Shown here: positions 21,787-32,106 of the stretch, in pieces | How positions within the stretch are numbered: the stretch's first letter is position 1 | Layout: every line of letters begins with the position of its first letter | Assembly (NCBI GenBank): GCA_012656075.1 | Contig: JAAKBF010000207.1 | Location: 186,001-250,000, forward strand | Length of the DNA: 64,000 nucleotides | Source: Phytophthora hibernalis | Lineage: Eukaryota > Oomycota > Peronosporomycetes > Peronosporales > Peronosporaceae | Direction: 5' to 3' | Notes under the pieces: model-generated | What the model was told of the DNA's origin: nothing | Databases searched by the model: none | The model's input: only the letters and a program-made list of their open reading frames with translations | Translations under genes and position numbers: made by a program

Positions 21787-23039
21787 ATGGCCGAATACGT
21801 GCAGGAAGTGGCGGAGGCGGAGGAGCTGGTGACGCGCGCGACGGACGAGACGCTCACCGGCCCTGAGTGGGCCCTCAACATGGCACTCTGCGACTGCGCC
21901 AACGCGCACCACGCCGTGTACGTCATTTTCCGTACCTTGCAGACACGGTTCCGTATTGTAAAATAATTTACACGTAAAAACAAAAAAATCCGTAAATACC
22001 AGGTGCGACGATATCGTGCGCTTCTTGCAGCGGCGACTGCAGAGCGGCAGCCCTAAGGTGGCGCTGCTGGCGCTGATCCTGACGGAGACTGTGGTGAAAA
22101 ACGGTCCGCCGGCCATCCACAGCCAAGTGGGGTCGCGGCTCTTCCTGAGTGAGGTGGCGGCGCTGTCGGACGGCAGCTTGGGCGTGGACGTGCAAAACCA
22201 GTCGCTGTTGCTGATCCGCCAATGGGCGGATGCCTTCAAGGGCGGCGAGCTGCAGGCGTTCCAGGACGTGTACAGGCAGCTCAAGATGCAGGGCGTCGCG
22301 TTCCCGGAGGTGGAGAACGACGCGCCCATCTTCACGCCGCCCTCCACAACTTCAGGTGCTGCTGATGCTGAGGGTTACGCAGGAGACGCAGGTGCTGCTG
22401 CTGTGGCTGGGGGACGCACGAGAGAGCAGCAACTGGAGAAGCTGCACGCCGACTTGAAGGTGGTTCAGCAGAAGATCAAGCGACTGAGGGACCTGCATAC
22501 CCGCGGACATACCGGAGAGCAACTGGAAGACGTGCTGGACTTCCTGCGTCAATGCCAGCCGAGGATGAACTCGCTCATTGAAGGGGGCATCATGGGCAAG
22601 ATCAACGAACACACGCTGGAGGAATGCCTCAATGTACGTGTATATTTTTGGATGTGCTGGGATGGAAGTCTGACGAGTACTTTGTGTGAAAAGGTGAACG
22701 ATAATTTAATGAAGACTCTGGAGGAATGCAGCAAAATCAAGATGAACGACATGATGACCTTCGACTCGCCGCCGCGTGCTGGTCGCACTGCTGGACTTTC
22801 GGCCGGTGTGGCCTCGCTGAGTTTCGATGAAGGTATTAATAGGACATCGGGTTCTGCCACTACAGCCCCACGACCTATGCCTTCCCCCGCTCGACACTCA
22901 CAACTATGGATGATGGTATGTTGTAGGAGATGCATTGTGACGACAAGTGAGCGGGTGATTAAGTCTAAATCGCTACGTTGTATTTGCTGCAATTTGTGTA
23001 GACTTCGACGATTTCTTGAGCAAGTCAACAGCACAGTAG
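21787..23039 (+). CDS. VHS-GAT domain protein (TOM1/GGA-like sorting adaptor)
   Basis: VHS and GAT domains bind endosomal cargo, ubiquitin and clathrin partners in membrane sorting. Exon 1 (21787-21917) and exon 2 (22003-22633) encode the VHS domain: ELVTRATDETLTGPEWALNM, then DDIVRFLQRRLQSGSPKVALLALILTE split over the intron, and LIRQWADAF. A GAT-like three-helix region follows (LEKLHADLKVVQQKIKRLRDL to VNDNLMKTLEECSKIK, spanning a second intron ending at 22693). The tail is Ser/Pro-rich. A last exon at 23002-23039 gives an acidic DFDDFLSKSTAQ, which only joins in frame if a shift near 22846 is allowed. It is divergent from the membrane protein gene at 21691 (95 bp between starts). Confidence 0.82.
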
Positions 23040-23156
23040 CGAACTCAACAATGTCCACGCTATCAGGTAGGATCAAACGGAAGGAGGGTCAAGATTTCAA
23101 GCAAAAGCCGCAATGCAGGCGGGATAATCTCATTTTATTGGTTTAGACGGCCGTGC

Positions 23157-23796
23157 TCAATGGATCGACATGTCTTTGGTGGTGGCTTTAGGTGCTCTCG
23201 TCATGACCCACTCCTGCTCTTGCTCCGTGGGCTGTCGCGTTTCTGACGGATTATTATACGCCGACACAAGGCCGGTTGACGGCGTGAAGATGCCATTTCC
23301 GGCATCGTACGACCCGAGCGGTACAACGCGGTTGACGCCGGTATCAAAGTAGTTCAGCTCGCCGGCTGGGAGGATACCTCGGGGTGATTCAGACTCCGAG
23401 TAGTACTGTCGGTCAGCATCCGTGCAATACGCCCAGCCCGTTGGGGCGTATTCCAATCCGTCTGAGAAAGTGAAGGATCCTTCGACTTGCTACACGATAT
23501 GCACGAAGGTTAGGCGCAGCACGGCATGTCTCGATGGTGATGTAGCGTCTTACCTTGCCACACGCCCATTCTCCTTCTAGCTTGCCTTCAGGAAAGAATA
23601 GGATTCCGTGGCCGTGGAACTCGCCATTCCGGAACTCGCCTTCGTATCGGTAGCCGTCGGGTAGATGCAGGACCCCTTGCCATGATAGCGTCCAAACTCC
23701 ATGCTGCCCTCATACTGCAGCAATTATAAAACTTAGTCATGGTGCAGGTACCTTCGTTATGTTAAACCCAGGCACCTTTGACTGGCTGTACTCCAT
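23157..23796 (-). CDS. MORN5: MORN5, MORN-repeat flagellar protein
   Basis: Three exons: 23752-23796 (MEYSQSKVPGFNITK), 23554-23714 and 23157-23489. Exon 2 holds MORN repeats (YEGSMEFGRYHGKG, then YEGEFRNGEFHGHGILFFPEG). Exon 3 matches the MORN5-specific tail: GSFTFSDGLEYAPTGWAYC, RQYYSE, GSYDAGNGIFTPSTG and EQEWVMTR. MORN5 is found in flagellated eukaryotes. Exon 2 is 161 nt, one base short of a whole number of codons although both flanking splice sites are phase 0. The missing base falls in the CCCC run at 23673-23676 (GGGG on the coding strand), which gives good evidence of an assembly deletion. Restoring the count gives about 179 residues, close to the animal protein. Confidence 0.87.
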
Positions 23797-24207
23797 TGCC
23801 AGACCTCGTGAAAGCGTAAATGCAGCAAACTACAAAAACTACTGCCATATTCCTAATGCACGAATTGAGCCAACATCGTCACCAAGCTGCCCTCAGCAAG
23901 ATTAGCATCGCCATGCTTGGAGTTCTTATCGCGTCCCCTAAAAATACGGAAGCATTCTGACGGCACAAACTCAGCGGAGATCGGTGGCGATTACAACTTG
24001 GGAAACACCACAACGGCTGTGTAAACCAAGCGCACCGGTGAATCTGCTCACGGGATGTTGCCTTCCAGTTGCACTCAGCTCGGTGCATTTCTAAAAACGG
24101 CATCCATCTTCAAGCTGATGGCCAGACTTTCATCTTCTCCTGCTAGATGACTGCTCTCGTGACAGCAGTGGTACACCGTGGTGCAGTACAAGTGGATGAC
24201 CACCGAT

Positions 24208-24502
24208 CAGTCCTCGGTGACCGAGGACTGGATCAGACCAATGGTCTTCCACTCTTGAAGTGGTCTGAGACCACTTCAAGAGTGGAATTCTCTGTCAAAG
24301 GCAACTACATGTACTACGTCACGGTGTCAACGATCAGGCTACTTTAAGCAGCATGTTGCAAGGCACCAGCCGAAGACTCGAGAGCAGACATTATCCGGAT
24401 AAGCTCCTTCCAGCGCTCGGGGCGCACCCAAATCGGATCGGTATTCCGTTCCGGTGCACAAGTCGCTGATCGCCATCCTGCCATAACTCTCACAGTGAGA
24501 GT
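24208..24502. repeat. Cluster of three perfect palindromes upstream of lipase 4
   Basis: Three hairpin-capable palindromes lie within 295 bp. 24208-24230 has an 11-bp arm (CAGTCCTCGGT) around one base. 24249-24285 has an 18-bp arm (CCACTCTTGAAGTGGTCT) around one base. 24486-24502 has an 8-bp arm (ACTCTCAC) around one base. All arms are perfect. No coding sense. Confidence 0.85.
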
Positions 24503-24777
24503 CTCACTGCTTGATCACACTAGCGAAACTATATAGCCACCACATGACTGGGTGACTTCAACGTCCCATCTTCGTTGCACCATTGCTAGACGCCCACACG
24601 CCCTTGGGTTGCACCGGTCACGTTGGGCCCGTTGAAATGCTGCCGGTGCGTATGCACCTGGTGTCTACGTGTACGATGCTCGAGCGAAAACACCTTCGTC
24701 TTTATCATAATGACCATCACAACCTTCACAACCTTCACGTATGGAAATCAATGTCACGTCAAAAGTCTTGATCCATC

Positions 24778-24793
24778 GCTCATTTTGCATTTG
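24778..24793 (+). promoter_or_regulatory. Oomycete initiator of lipase 4
   Basis: GCTCATTTTGCATTTG matches the oomycete core promoter consensus GCTCATTYYNCAWTTT at all but the last base and lies 52-67 bp before the ATG at 24845. Confidence 0.75.
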
Positions 24794-24844
24794 TCGTCGT
24801 GTCCAACAAGCTACTGCTCTACCTGTCACCTTTTGGTCGCCACT

Positions 24845-26140
24845 ATGCGTTCGCTCCGCTTTCAAGATCTGATGCACTTAATCCTGAGTGCTGGGCTGTT
24901 GCTCAGTGTTTTGCCGTCCGCGATCGCCGAGGATCAAGTTGTTGAAGCCACCGTGGATCCGGATGTGGGCAAGGCCGTCGCCGAGATCATCGAAGCTCGG
25001 GGCTACGAGGTCGAGACGCACAAAGTCACCACCTCGGACGGATACATCCTGACAATGTACCGCATCCCCAAGACGTACGACGAGAGTCAATCGGGCTCCG
25101 CTGCCGCCGCCAACAAACCTGCAGTGCACCTGCAACATGGACTACTCGACAGCAGCTTCACGTTTGTGTCGAATTTCCGAAACCAAAGTCTAGCGTACGT
25201 CCTCGCGGACGCAGGCTACGACGTGTGGCTTGGCAACAACCGCGGCACGACGTGGTCGAATGAACACACAACGCTGACGACGGATGATGACGCCTACTGG
25301 GAATTCTCGTGGGAGGATATGGGGCTGTACGACTTGCCGGCCATGATCAACTATGTGCTGGACACTACGGGCCGCTCTACACTCAGTTACGTCGGTCATA
25401 GCGAAGGAACCACTCAAGCGTTCGTGGGGTTTTCGGAGAACCAGGAGGTGGCGAAGGTGGTCGATTACTTTGGTGCACTCGCTCCTGTCGCCTGGACTGG
25501 TCACGCGACGGCGGCACTATTCGTAGCTTTGGCCAAATTGAAAGTGGATGTCCTGTTCCTTAATCTCGGCTTCACGAGTTTCTTGCCGCACACCGAGCTG
25601 CTCGAGACGCTGCTGTCCGACATTATCTGCACGAACGTGGACGAGATCTGCAACTCGGCGATCGGTCTCATCGCTGGGCCATCCGACAACCTCAACGCTA
25701 CTCGGATTCCAGTGTATCTCTCGCAAACTCCTGCCGGAACCTCCGTCCAGAATATGGCTCACTATGCCCAAGGCATCCGTGACGACACCTTTGCCAAATA
25801 CGACTACGGTTGCAGCTGTCTCGAGGCTCTGGGTATCAGTCTCTGCTCGTCGTTGATCTGCGAGAACAAGGTCAAGTACGGCTCATTCGATCCGCCAGCA
25901 TTCCCTATTGGAAACATGGTCTACCCTCGCACGGGTTTCTACATCGGATCAACCGATACGTTCGCGACGTCCACCGACATCGAGCAGCTCCGCTCCGGAC
26001 TTCCAGACGGCACCATCGTGCACGAGCAAACCATCGACGCATTTTCGCACCTGGACTTCACGTGGGCCGAGAACGCCAACGAGCTCGTGTACCAGGATCT
26101 GTTGGTGCAGCTCAACAAGTACGCTGGCGTGGGGTACTAG
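24845..26140 (+). CDS. Secreted acid lipase (lipase 4), intact
   Basis: An intact 431-residue acid lipase-type alpha/beta-hydrolase. The ATG at 24845 is chosen because it follows the initiator directly and starts a signal peptide (about residues 1-28, HLILSAGLLLSVLPSAIA). Motifs in order: HKVTTSDGYILTMYRIPKT (about 59-77), LQHGLLDSSF, DVWLGNNRGTTWS, the nucleophile Ser186 in GHSEG, the conserved TPAGTSVQNMAHYAQGIRD, Cys-containing CSCLEALGISLCSSLICEN, catalytic Asp in GSTDTFATSTD and His in SHLDFTW. It is separated from lipases 1-3 by 11 kb of unrelated genes. It is the best reference for repairing its sisters. Confidence 0.93.
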   Translation: MRSLRFQDLMHLILSAGLLLSVLPSAIAEDQVVEATVDPDVGKAVAEIIEARGYEVETHKVTTSDGYILTMYRIPKTYDESQSGSAAAANKPAVHLQHGLLDSSFTFVSNFRNQSLAYVLADAGYDVWLGNNRGTTWSNEHTTLTTDDDAYWEFSWEDMGLYDLPAMINYVLDTTGRSTLSYVGHSEGTTQAFVGFSENQEVAKVVDYFGALAPVAWTGHATAALFVALAKLKVDVLFLNLGFTSFLPHTELLETLLSDIICTNVDEICNSAIGLIAGPSDNLNATRIPVYLSQTPAGTSVQNMAHYAQGIRDDTFAKYDYGCSCLEALGISLCSSLICENKVKYGSFDPPAFPIGNMVYPRTGFYIGSTDTFATSTDIEQLRSGLPDGTIVHEQTIDAFSHLDFTWAENANELVYQDLLVQLNKYAGVGY

Positions 26141-26529
26141 AAAGGAGATTCTACCAGATAGGAGCACCGACCTGATAATTTGGGAGTAAACTTGACGTTG
26201 AAGTGTGATGTGCGGTGTCGCCTGTTTTTAGAACACTGAGGATACCAGTACGTTTAGGAACATATTTCTCGAACGCTTGTATTTCCTGATTGTTCCTAGT
26301 GTACTTGTTTGTGAATCTCGATCAACCTCTCAGTCGTAACCTGGGAGGCCTCGTGCTCTTTTTACTAAATAACAAAGCGTGGGGCATCCGCCACGATTGA
26401 CCCACTTCCGTCGCCTCGTGTACGATGTCGTCAGGTGTTGAGTTCCAGCGCTGTGCTGGTCGCGTAAAGTCTCTCTTGCTTCGTGCTACTCAAAAGAATA
26501 GAGAGAGTCTGGCATGGTAAAATATGCGT
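26141..26529. other. Convergent intergenic region
   Basis: This is the 3' space between lipase 4 and the ankyrin-FYVE-TPR gene, which run towards each other. No motif or repeat was recognised. Confidence 0.5.
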
Positions 26530-28468
26530 TTACCACCCGACAGTCATTGAGCCGACATCATCATCTGAGTCGTCCTCCTGGTCCATCAGACTCAGTGCCT
26601 CGCGGAACACCTCGACAGCCTTGTCGTGCTCGCCCTTCGAGTGCAGGATCTTCCCCAGCATCGACAGCGACGCATAATTCTTGGGCGTGAGTGAGAGTGC
26701 GCGTCGGATCGCGATCTCAGCATCGTAGTACTCACCAGAGCCGTGAAGGGCGCGGGCAAGATTAATCCACACATCCACATCCTTGCGATTCGCATCCACA
26801 GACTTACGGAATTCCACAGCGGCGCTGCTGAACTCGCCGCGATCCAGATAAACCTGTCCAAGGTAGCTGCAAGTCTCCGCCAAGTTGACCTCCTTGTCCT
26901 CGATCAGCTCGAGCTTCTTTTCAACCTGAACCGAGTACTGACGGTTCCTGCTTTCTTGAATGTCAAAATCTTCCGTCTTGTCGTTAGCGTTGTTATGGTT
27001 TTCGTCATCTTCATCGTCATCATCCAGCGAGATGCGATTAATGTCAATAATCCGGTTACCGCGAAGCTCGTCCACGTTGGCGTCCACCGCGGTTCGCTCC
27101 TTCTTCGCCTCTGCAGCCATTCGTGTTGCATCTTCCAGCTTCTGTTCAATGCGAGACTTGGCCAAGGTCAGCTCCTGCACATGAGACTCCAGATCGCGCA
27201 CCTGGTCCTGCATCTCCTGGTACTTTTCGGTTGAGTCGACATCTGTCCAAGCACGAGGACGTCTACGAGACTCGTCCTCAACCGGCAAGTCTGACGTCAG
27301 GGTGGGGTCATGGCCGTCATTGTTGTCGGTTGAGCTTCTGTCATCCAGGACAATACGACGCGGTGTGGAGGAAGTGTGGAAGTAGCGGTCTGAGGCTTCT
27401 GAAGGGCTCTGGAACGCCGAGTCGCGGCTGCTGGAGGACGTGTTTGTGAGCGACACTGTGCTGTTGATGGAGCGCAGTGGCGGTCGACCCGCTCCCTTGG
27501 CCCCGCCTGGCAGCGGCGTGGACTCCTGCCTCCTCATGTTGGACTCCATCGGAGGCAATCCGCTGTGACGTCCATGACCGAACATGTTCACCACTGCCGA
27601 CGGCGCGCCATTCTCACGGAGATCGTCGTAACACAGGATACACACTCGCTGCGGCGTCTTCAGCCCCAGATGATGCAGGGGAAGACGCTTGTTCGAGTGC
27701 GTGCTGCACACCGACTCTCCGCACGAGCGGCAGTGGTGGCGAGCCTTGAAGTAGCTGAACTTGAGCTGGCAGATGTTACATCGTTTGTCCAGCCGCCACC
27801 GCGGCGGCAGCGGCACGCCCGCGAGTCCGTCCGGCAGTCTCAGGGCGCTGCTTACAACATTAACGGCTGATCTGCTGCTGGCCCACTCGTCATCCAGCGC
27901 AGCTCCTCCCCTTCCACTGCCAAAGCTCGGGAGACTCGAGAAGCTGCTGACACTCGCCGTGTCGTCCGGAAAGCCCCGGGCTGGTTCAGGAAGGCCTGAA
28001 ACCTGGCACTCGGGCGGTCGGGAGCCTTGCCGGCGGCCCGGAGCTGCTCCTCCATCTCCACGAGGAACGTGACCTTGTCGTCCGTGAGCTGGTAAGCTCT
28101 GGCGAGCTCCGCGGGGGTCTCCCGGTCGGGGTCTCCTCAAACAGACACGTGGCGACGTCGGGTGCAGCCTGCACGAGCGCGCGCAGCACCTCGAGCTTCG
28201 TGGCGGCCTTGACGGCGATGTGCAGCGGTACCAGGCCGCCCTTGTTCTTGTGGGTCAGCGCCGTCGGGGCCACGTCCACCAGCTTCTTGACGACGCGCAG
28301 AGGCACGTGCGTGTCGGTACAGGCCCAGTGCAGCGGCATCATGCCGAAGTCGTCCATGTCGTCGGCGCGTTCGGGCTGCGCCGAGACGAGGCGGTCCAGA
28401 GCGCTCCACTCGCTGGACTCGGCCAGCTCCAGCGCCGTCTTGGTGTCCATGGAGGCCTTGGGCTTCAT
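26530..28468 (-). CDS. Ankyrin-FYVE-coiled-coil-TPR protein
   Basis: A modular protein probably bound to PI3P membranes. From the ATG at 28468: MKPKASMDTKTALELAESSEW, two ankyrin-like repeats (MMPLHWACTDTHVPLRVVKKL; LVPLHIAVKAATKLEVLRAL), a linker with AELARAYQLTDDKVTFLVEMEEQL, then a FYVE-type zinc finger (WRLDKRCNICQLKFSYFKARHHCRSCG with the R-HHC-CG core, and CILCYDDL), a Ser-rich stretch, a coiled coil (EKYQEMQDQVRDLESHVQEL) and C-terminal TPR repeats (CSYLGQVYLDRGEFSSAAVEF; INLARALHGSGEYYDAEIAI; LSMLGKILHSKGEHDKAVEVF). Two one-base shifts, near the GGGG run at 28128 and near 27965, separate the ankyrin, linker and FYVE parts. The parts are collinear and too close together for introns. 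Confidence 0.8.
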
Positions 28469-29220
28469 GGGCTTTTGATCTCGTCCTGCGTCCAGTGCTA
28501 TTAACGCTCTCCACCTGTGGAGTCCGAGGGGATTTCGGTTGTGAGACCGTCAGGTGCAGGTGCCTGCTCTTTTTGCCTCTCCCTCCCAGAGTGATGGTCG
28601 GCGCGGCTGCGGCTCGTCTGAAAAAGTTGCATAACCGGAACGAACGAAATTCGGCAGGAGATTTTTACGGAGACTTCGGTAACCAGCAGACCGCAAATTT
28701 CACATTTCCAGATGCGGCTCATACTCACAGGGACTGCTTTGAAAGCAGTGCTTTCGCGCCCCAGCTGCTGGCGCTGTCCCAAGCCGAGCGAGAAAATCCT
28801 TCTTCACTGCCGCGCGCTATCCACTTTGCGCATGGTCGATTACACTGTATCACAGCTTTTCAATTTCTCGTTACTGGGAAAGGGACACATCAAGTCGGCG
28901 ATTTGCAAAGCCGAGCGCCGCGGTCGCCGCGTCAGTGAGCAGCGTCCGAGGGAGTTTGTGGTTTGTGGCGTGCTGGAGCACTGGACTCCAGTAGTACTCG
29001 AGTGACTGGAGTGCATCGAGGAGTCGGATGGGACTGCAGCCTGGAGCTCAAGAAGAGCGCTTATTAATAATCTGCGAGATTTAGGAGAGGCGCACGCGTC
29101 TGCGGATCTGCCGGTCCGTTTGTGCGCAAAGACGCAGTCTGCACCCTACTCTCGTTTCTTTTTTGCCTTGCTCGGCATTGCCCATTTTTGCCGCTTCTCA
29201 GAGAAAAGATGCTGAGCGCT
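28469..29220. other. Intergenic region, nothing recognised
   Basis: Upstream of the ankyrin-FYVE gene. Open frames here lack motifs. No repeats with matched ends were seen. Confidence 0.4.
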
Positions 29221-29472
29221 TCAACTTGATGAAGATGATGTAGCGCGACTTGATTGCAATTTTGCGTCGTCATTCAGAAGAAGGGGCACTGCTGCGTGAG
29301 CAAGCGCTCGAGCATTGGAACGGCGGTGAAATGCTGCTGCGCACCAGGTACCAACGCCCCAAAGACAGCGCTCCACCCACCACGCCACAAGGCACGCCAG
29401 CAGCAGCAGCACAACGAGGCAGACAGGATCCCACGCCGAGATGAGGGTGCTCTGGTGGGGCGCGTACGCCAC
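29221..29472 (-). CDS. Small single-pass membrane protein, uncertain
   Basis: An 83-residue frame starts MAYAPHQSTLISAWDP, followed by one strong hydrophobic segment (VCLVVLLLLACLVAWWV, about residues 17-33), then a basic, Ala-rich tail ending in a serine run. The hydrophobic helix and Met context make it plausible, but there is no homology that I recognise and another frame is open on the opposite strand. Confidence 0.35.
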   Translation of the reverse strand: MAYAPHQSTLISAWDPVCLVVLLLLACLVAWWVERCLWGVGTWCAAAFHRRSNARALAHAAVPLLLNDDAKLQSSRATSSSSS

Positions 29473-29747
29473 CTACTATCTTGGAAAGTCTGTCATGCTT
29501 ATCAAACAATTTGGAATCTACGCTATGAAACCCTCAGCATTCGACCTGCAACATCGCCGGTATATGCTAGTACACCGGAGCACTTGAGCCGCGAACATTC
29601 CCCGGGCGCGTTAGCAACTGAAAACGGACGGAAAGTAGAAAGTATCCTGGCTCCATGAACTCCATGCAGCCAACGAGCGATGCAGGCATCGAGGCCAGTG
29701 CTCCACACCGCGCGTGGTGGAACCGTCCGCCACGTTCCAGCGACGTT

Positions 29748-31892
29748 CTACTCCATTTCCTTGACGACGACCTTTTCTCGGATGTTGGTGTGTGGCACGG
29801 CGCCCTCCTTGGCGTGAGCGCGGCGGTTCGCCATCTTATTTTGCTCGCGGGCGTTGGCCTCGCGCTTGGCGCCCGCCGCCTTCTTGATGGCCTTGGGCAC
29901 GTGTCGGTGCCTGAAGTTTGGTTCAACGAATTCGTTTAACGCAGAAGACGCAGCAATCAACACGCCATTCGTTAGTGGGACGAGTAATGGAAGCATCCTC
30001 TCAAGCCACTTCTGCGTGAGCAGCGCAGCAGTAACAACGACAACAACAGCAGCAGCAACGTACTTGGAGATGCGATTAATCTCGCGAAGGTGTTGGTAGC
30101 GCTCCTTGAGCGACTCATTGTACTCGAGTTTGCGGCGCTCACGCGGGTTCACCTAGTCGAACGCAGAAAAAGTAGCAGATATCAGAGACCGAAACCGTAG
30201 AACGTCCCGCCACGTCAGCAACTTCAAAGCTGCAAAAACGTGTGCGAAACGGACGCAGGGGCCGCCCAGCGAAACGAGAGAATCTACGGCCTGCCACTTG
30301 GGGCTAGTGGACGTACCTTCGAGAGCTTCTTGGACGCTTCGGCCTTCCAAATGCGAATGTTCGTGTCGTCACTGCCGGACAGGACAAAGTTGGCGTCGGC
30401 GCTGAACTTGACGGAGAAGATCCTGCAGGGTTGTAACACCAAAGCAACGGCAAGCCAGTGAGTCATCAATTCCATGTGAATAAGAAGTTGGTGCGGCTTC
30501 CCAGTGCGAGAGAGTTGCTAGCGTTTCCCTGCCCGCATTGACGCCAGCGTCCACGCTAGCAGCGAAACGGCCGGTGCCGCCGAGGGGTTGCTAGCGCCTA
30601 ACTCATCGACTAGTGGAAGCCACAGCGAAAATAAATCCAAGACGTACCGCTGCATGCGCTGCGTGTGGTAAACCTCGCGACTCTTAGCGGAGCGTACATT
30701 GAAGATGCGGATCGTCCGGTCATACGAGCCCGCCACAAACTCCCGACCCGTCGGGAGTACGCCACGTCCATACTGCGCAAGCACGTCACGCAAGACTCGT
30801 CAGACTCTGGATCCCTTTGGTCACTGTGGCAATCTGACTCATCGATTGCACGTACACTGCCGACACGTGGTCCTTGTGCACCATCATCGCGCGGTTCATC
30901 TTGCGCATGTCGAACGTGTACAAATTGTGGTCTTCGTTGGCCTGGATGAAACCAGCAAGTGGGTGGCGCCAGCATCAGTATCATGAAAACCCCGAGCAGA
31001 TACCAACGACAAGTGGGTTCATCACGGAGGCAAGACACTTACAACTGTAAAGTTCATAGGCTCCATGGGGTTCCATGCCAGCGCGTTGGACCGCATTTCC
31101 ATGACGATCTTACGCATGGAGGATGCCACACGGATATCGTACAGTGTGATATTCCGGTCGGAACCTGTGGATGCCAGCAGCGATGCCTCTGCCGGGTTAA
31201 AGTGCACCGAATTGATTGAGTCAGCACCCCACGCGAACTCGTGCGTGGGCGTCGAGCGCGACGGATCCCACACCTGCACTTTGGAGCCGCACGTCGCGAA
31301 CATGTTCTGAGACCAATGATGGTCGATGCCACTGCCAAACACAAATACAAAAATCACAACGTCACTACCTCGGCACTTGCAGCTTCCACCTCTCCAAGCA
31401 AGGTCCTTACAGGAATGGCTCCTTCGAAGTGAAGGTGGCCAGCGCCGTCGGGACATCCTCTTCATCCTCCTTCACACACACTGCCCACTGCTTCACCGTC
31501 TTGTCTTCACTGCACGAGTAGAATGTGTTGCCATCGGGAGTCACCGCCAAGCCGCGCACGAAGCCTCGGTGGCCGTACACGTTCCAGACGCACTTGCGGC
31601 GGGGCAGGTCCCACACGCGCACCTCGCCATCCGCCGCGCCACTCACGAACGCCACCAGACTCTTGGGGTTTGTGGCCAGCGCCGTCACGCCGTCGCAGTG
31701 GCCGTCCAGCGCTCCCACGAACGGCTTGGCGAACATACGCTCGAGTTTGACGGCGTTCAGAGCCCGCGTGTACTCGCGCGGACGCTCGAACGGGTGGAGC
31801 GCCGGGTCATAGTTGCGGAAAACCTTGAGCTTGTCGGACTGCACCTCTTGCGTGAAGTCCTTCTCCACGCGGGAAATCGTCTTGACCTTCAT
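29748..31892 (-). CDS. DCAF13: DCAF13/Sof1, WD40 protein of the SSU processome
   Basis: Sof1 binds the U3 snoRNP and is needed for 18S rRNA maturation in the nucleolus. Exon 1 (31411-31892) begins MKVKTISRVEKDFTQE and carries the first WD repeats (VSGAADGEVRVWDL; VYGHRGFVRGLAV; SCSEDKTVKQW). Exon 2 starts at 31331 with GIDHHWSQNMFATCGSKVQVWD. Later exons give EDHNLYTFDMRKMNRAMMVHKDHVSAV, PTGREFVAGSYDRTIRIF, REVYHTQRMQR, FVLSGSDDTNIRIWKA and NPRERRKLEYNESLKERY. The last exon (29748-29910) encodes HRHVPKAIKKAAG and ends VVVKEME. All introns have GTACGT-like or GTAAGT donors with consistent phase. One break at the GGG run at 30753 is a missing base. The Sof1 C-terminal domain is fully recognisable. 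Confidence 0.9.
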
Positions 31893-32106
31893 GACGGCGG
31901 CAAGAAGAGATGTAGAGGCTGATGGAGCTGTTCGTTCGACTGGATGGCGTCCAATTTCGACAATAACCGTCGGTGGTTGGACGATAAGATAATCGGCTGA
32001 TGTAATTGGATGAAAGTGACATTAAATGTAACTTGAATCAATACGTTTTTGCATACTTCGTCAATACTTTTGCGCGCGTCACAGATGCATGTCCTCGTTC
32101 GCCAAC

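Noticed and set aside
22016..23146. Single uninterrupted 376-codon reading of the VHS-GAT gene
   Set aside because: It reads through intron sequence at 22634-22693 and past 22915 (VYFWMCWDGS, VCCRRCIVTTSER). Splice sites and the acidic last exon fit better.
30000..30110. Hydrophobic run in the DCAF13 C-terminal frame resembling a membrane helix
   Set aside because: It is a retained intron (GTACGT donor, CTTCAG acceptor). Removing it restores the Sof1 motif ISKHRHVPKAIKK.
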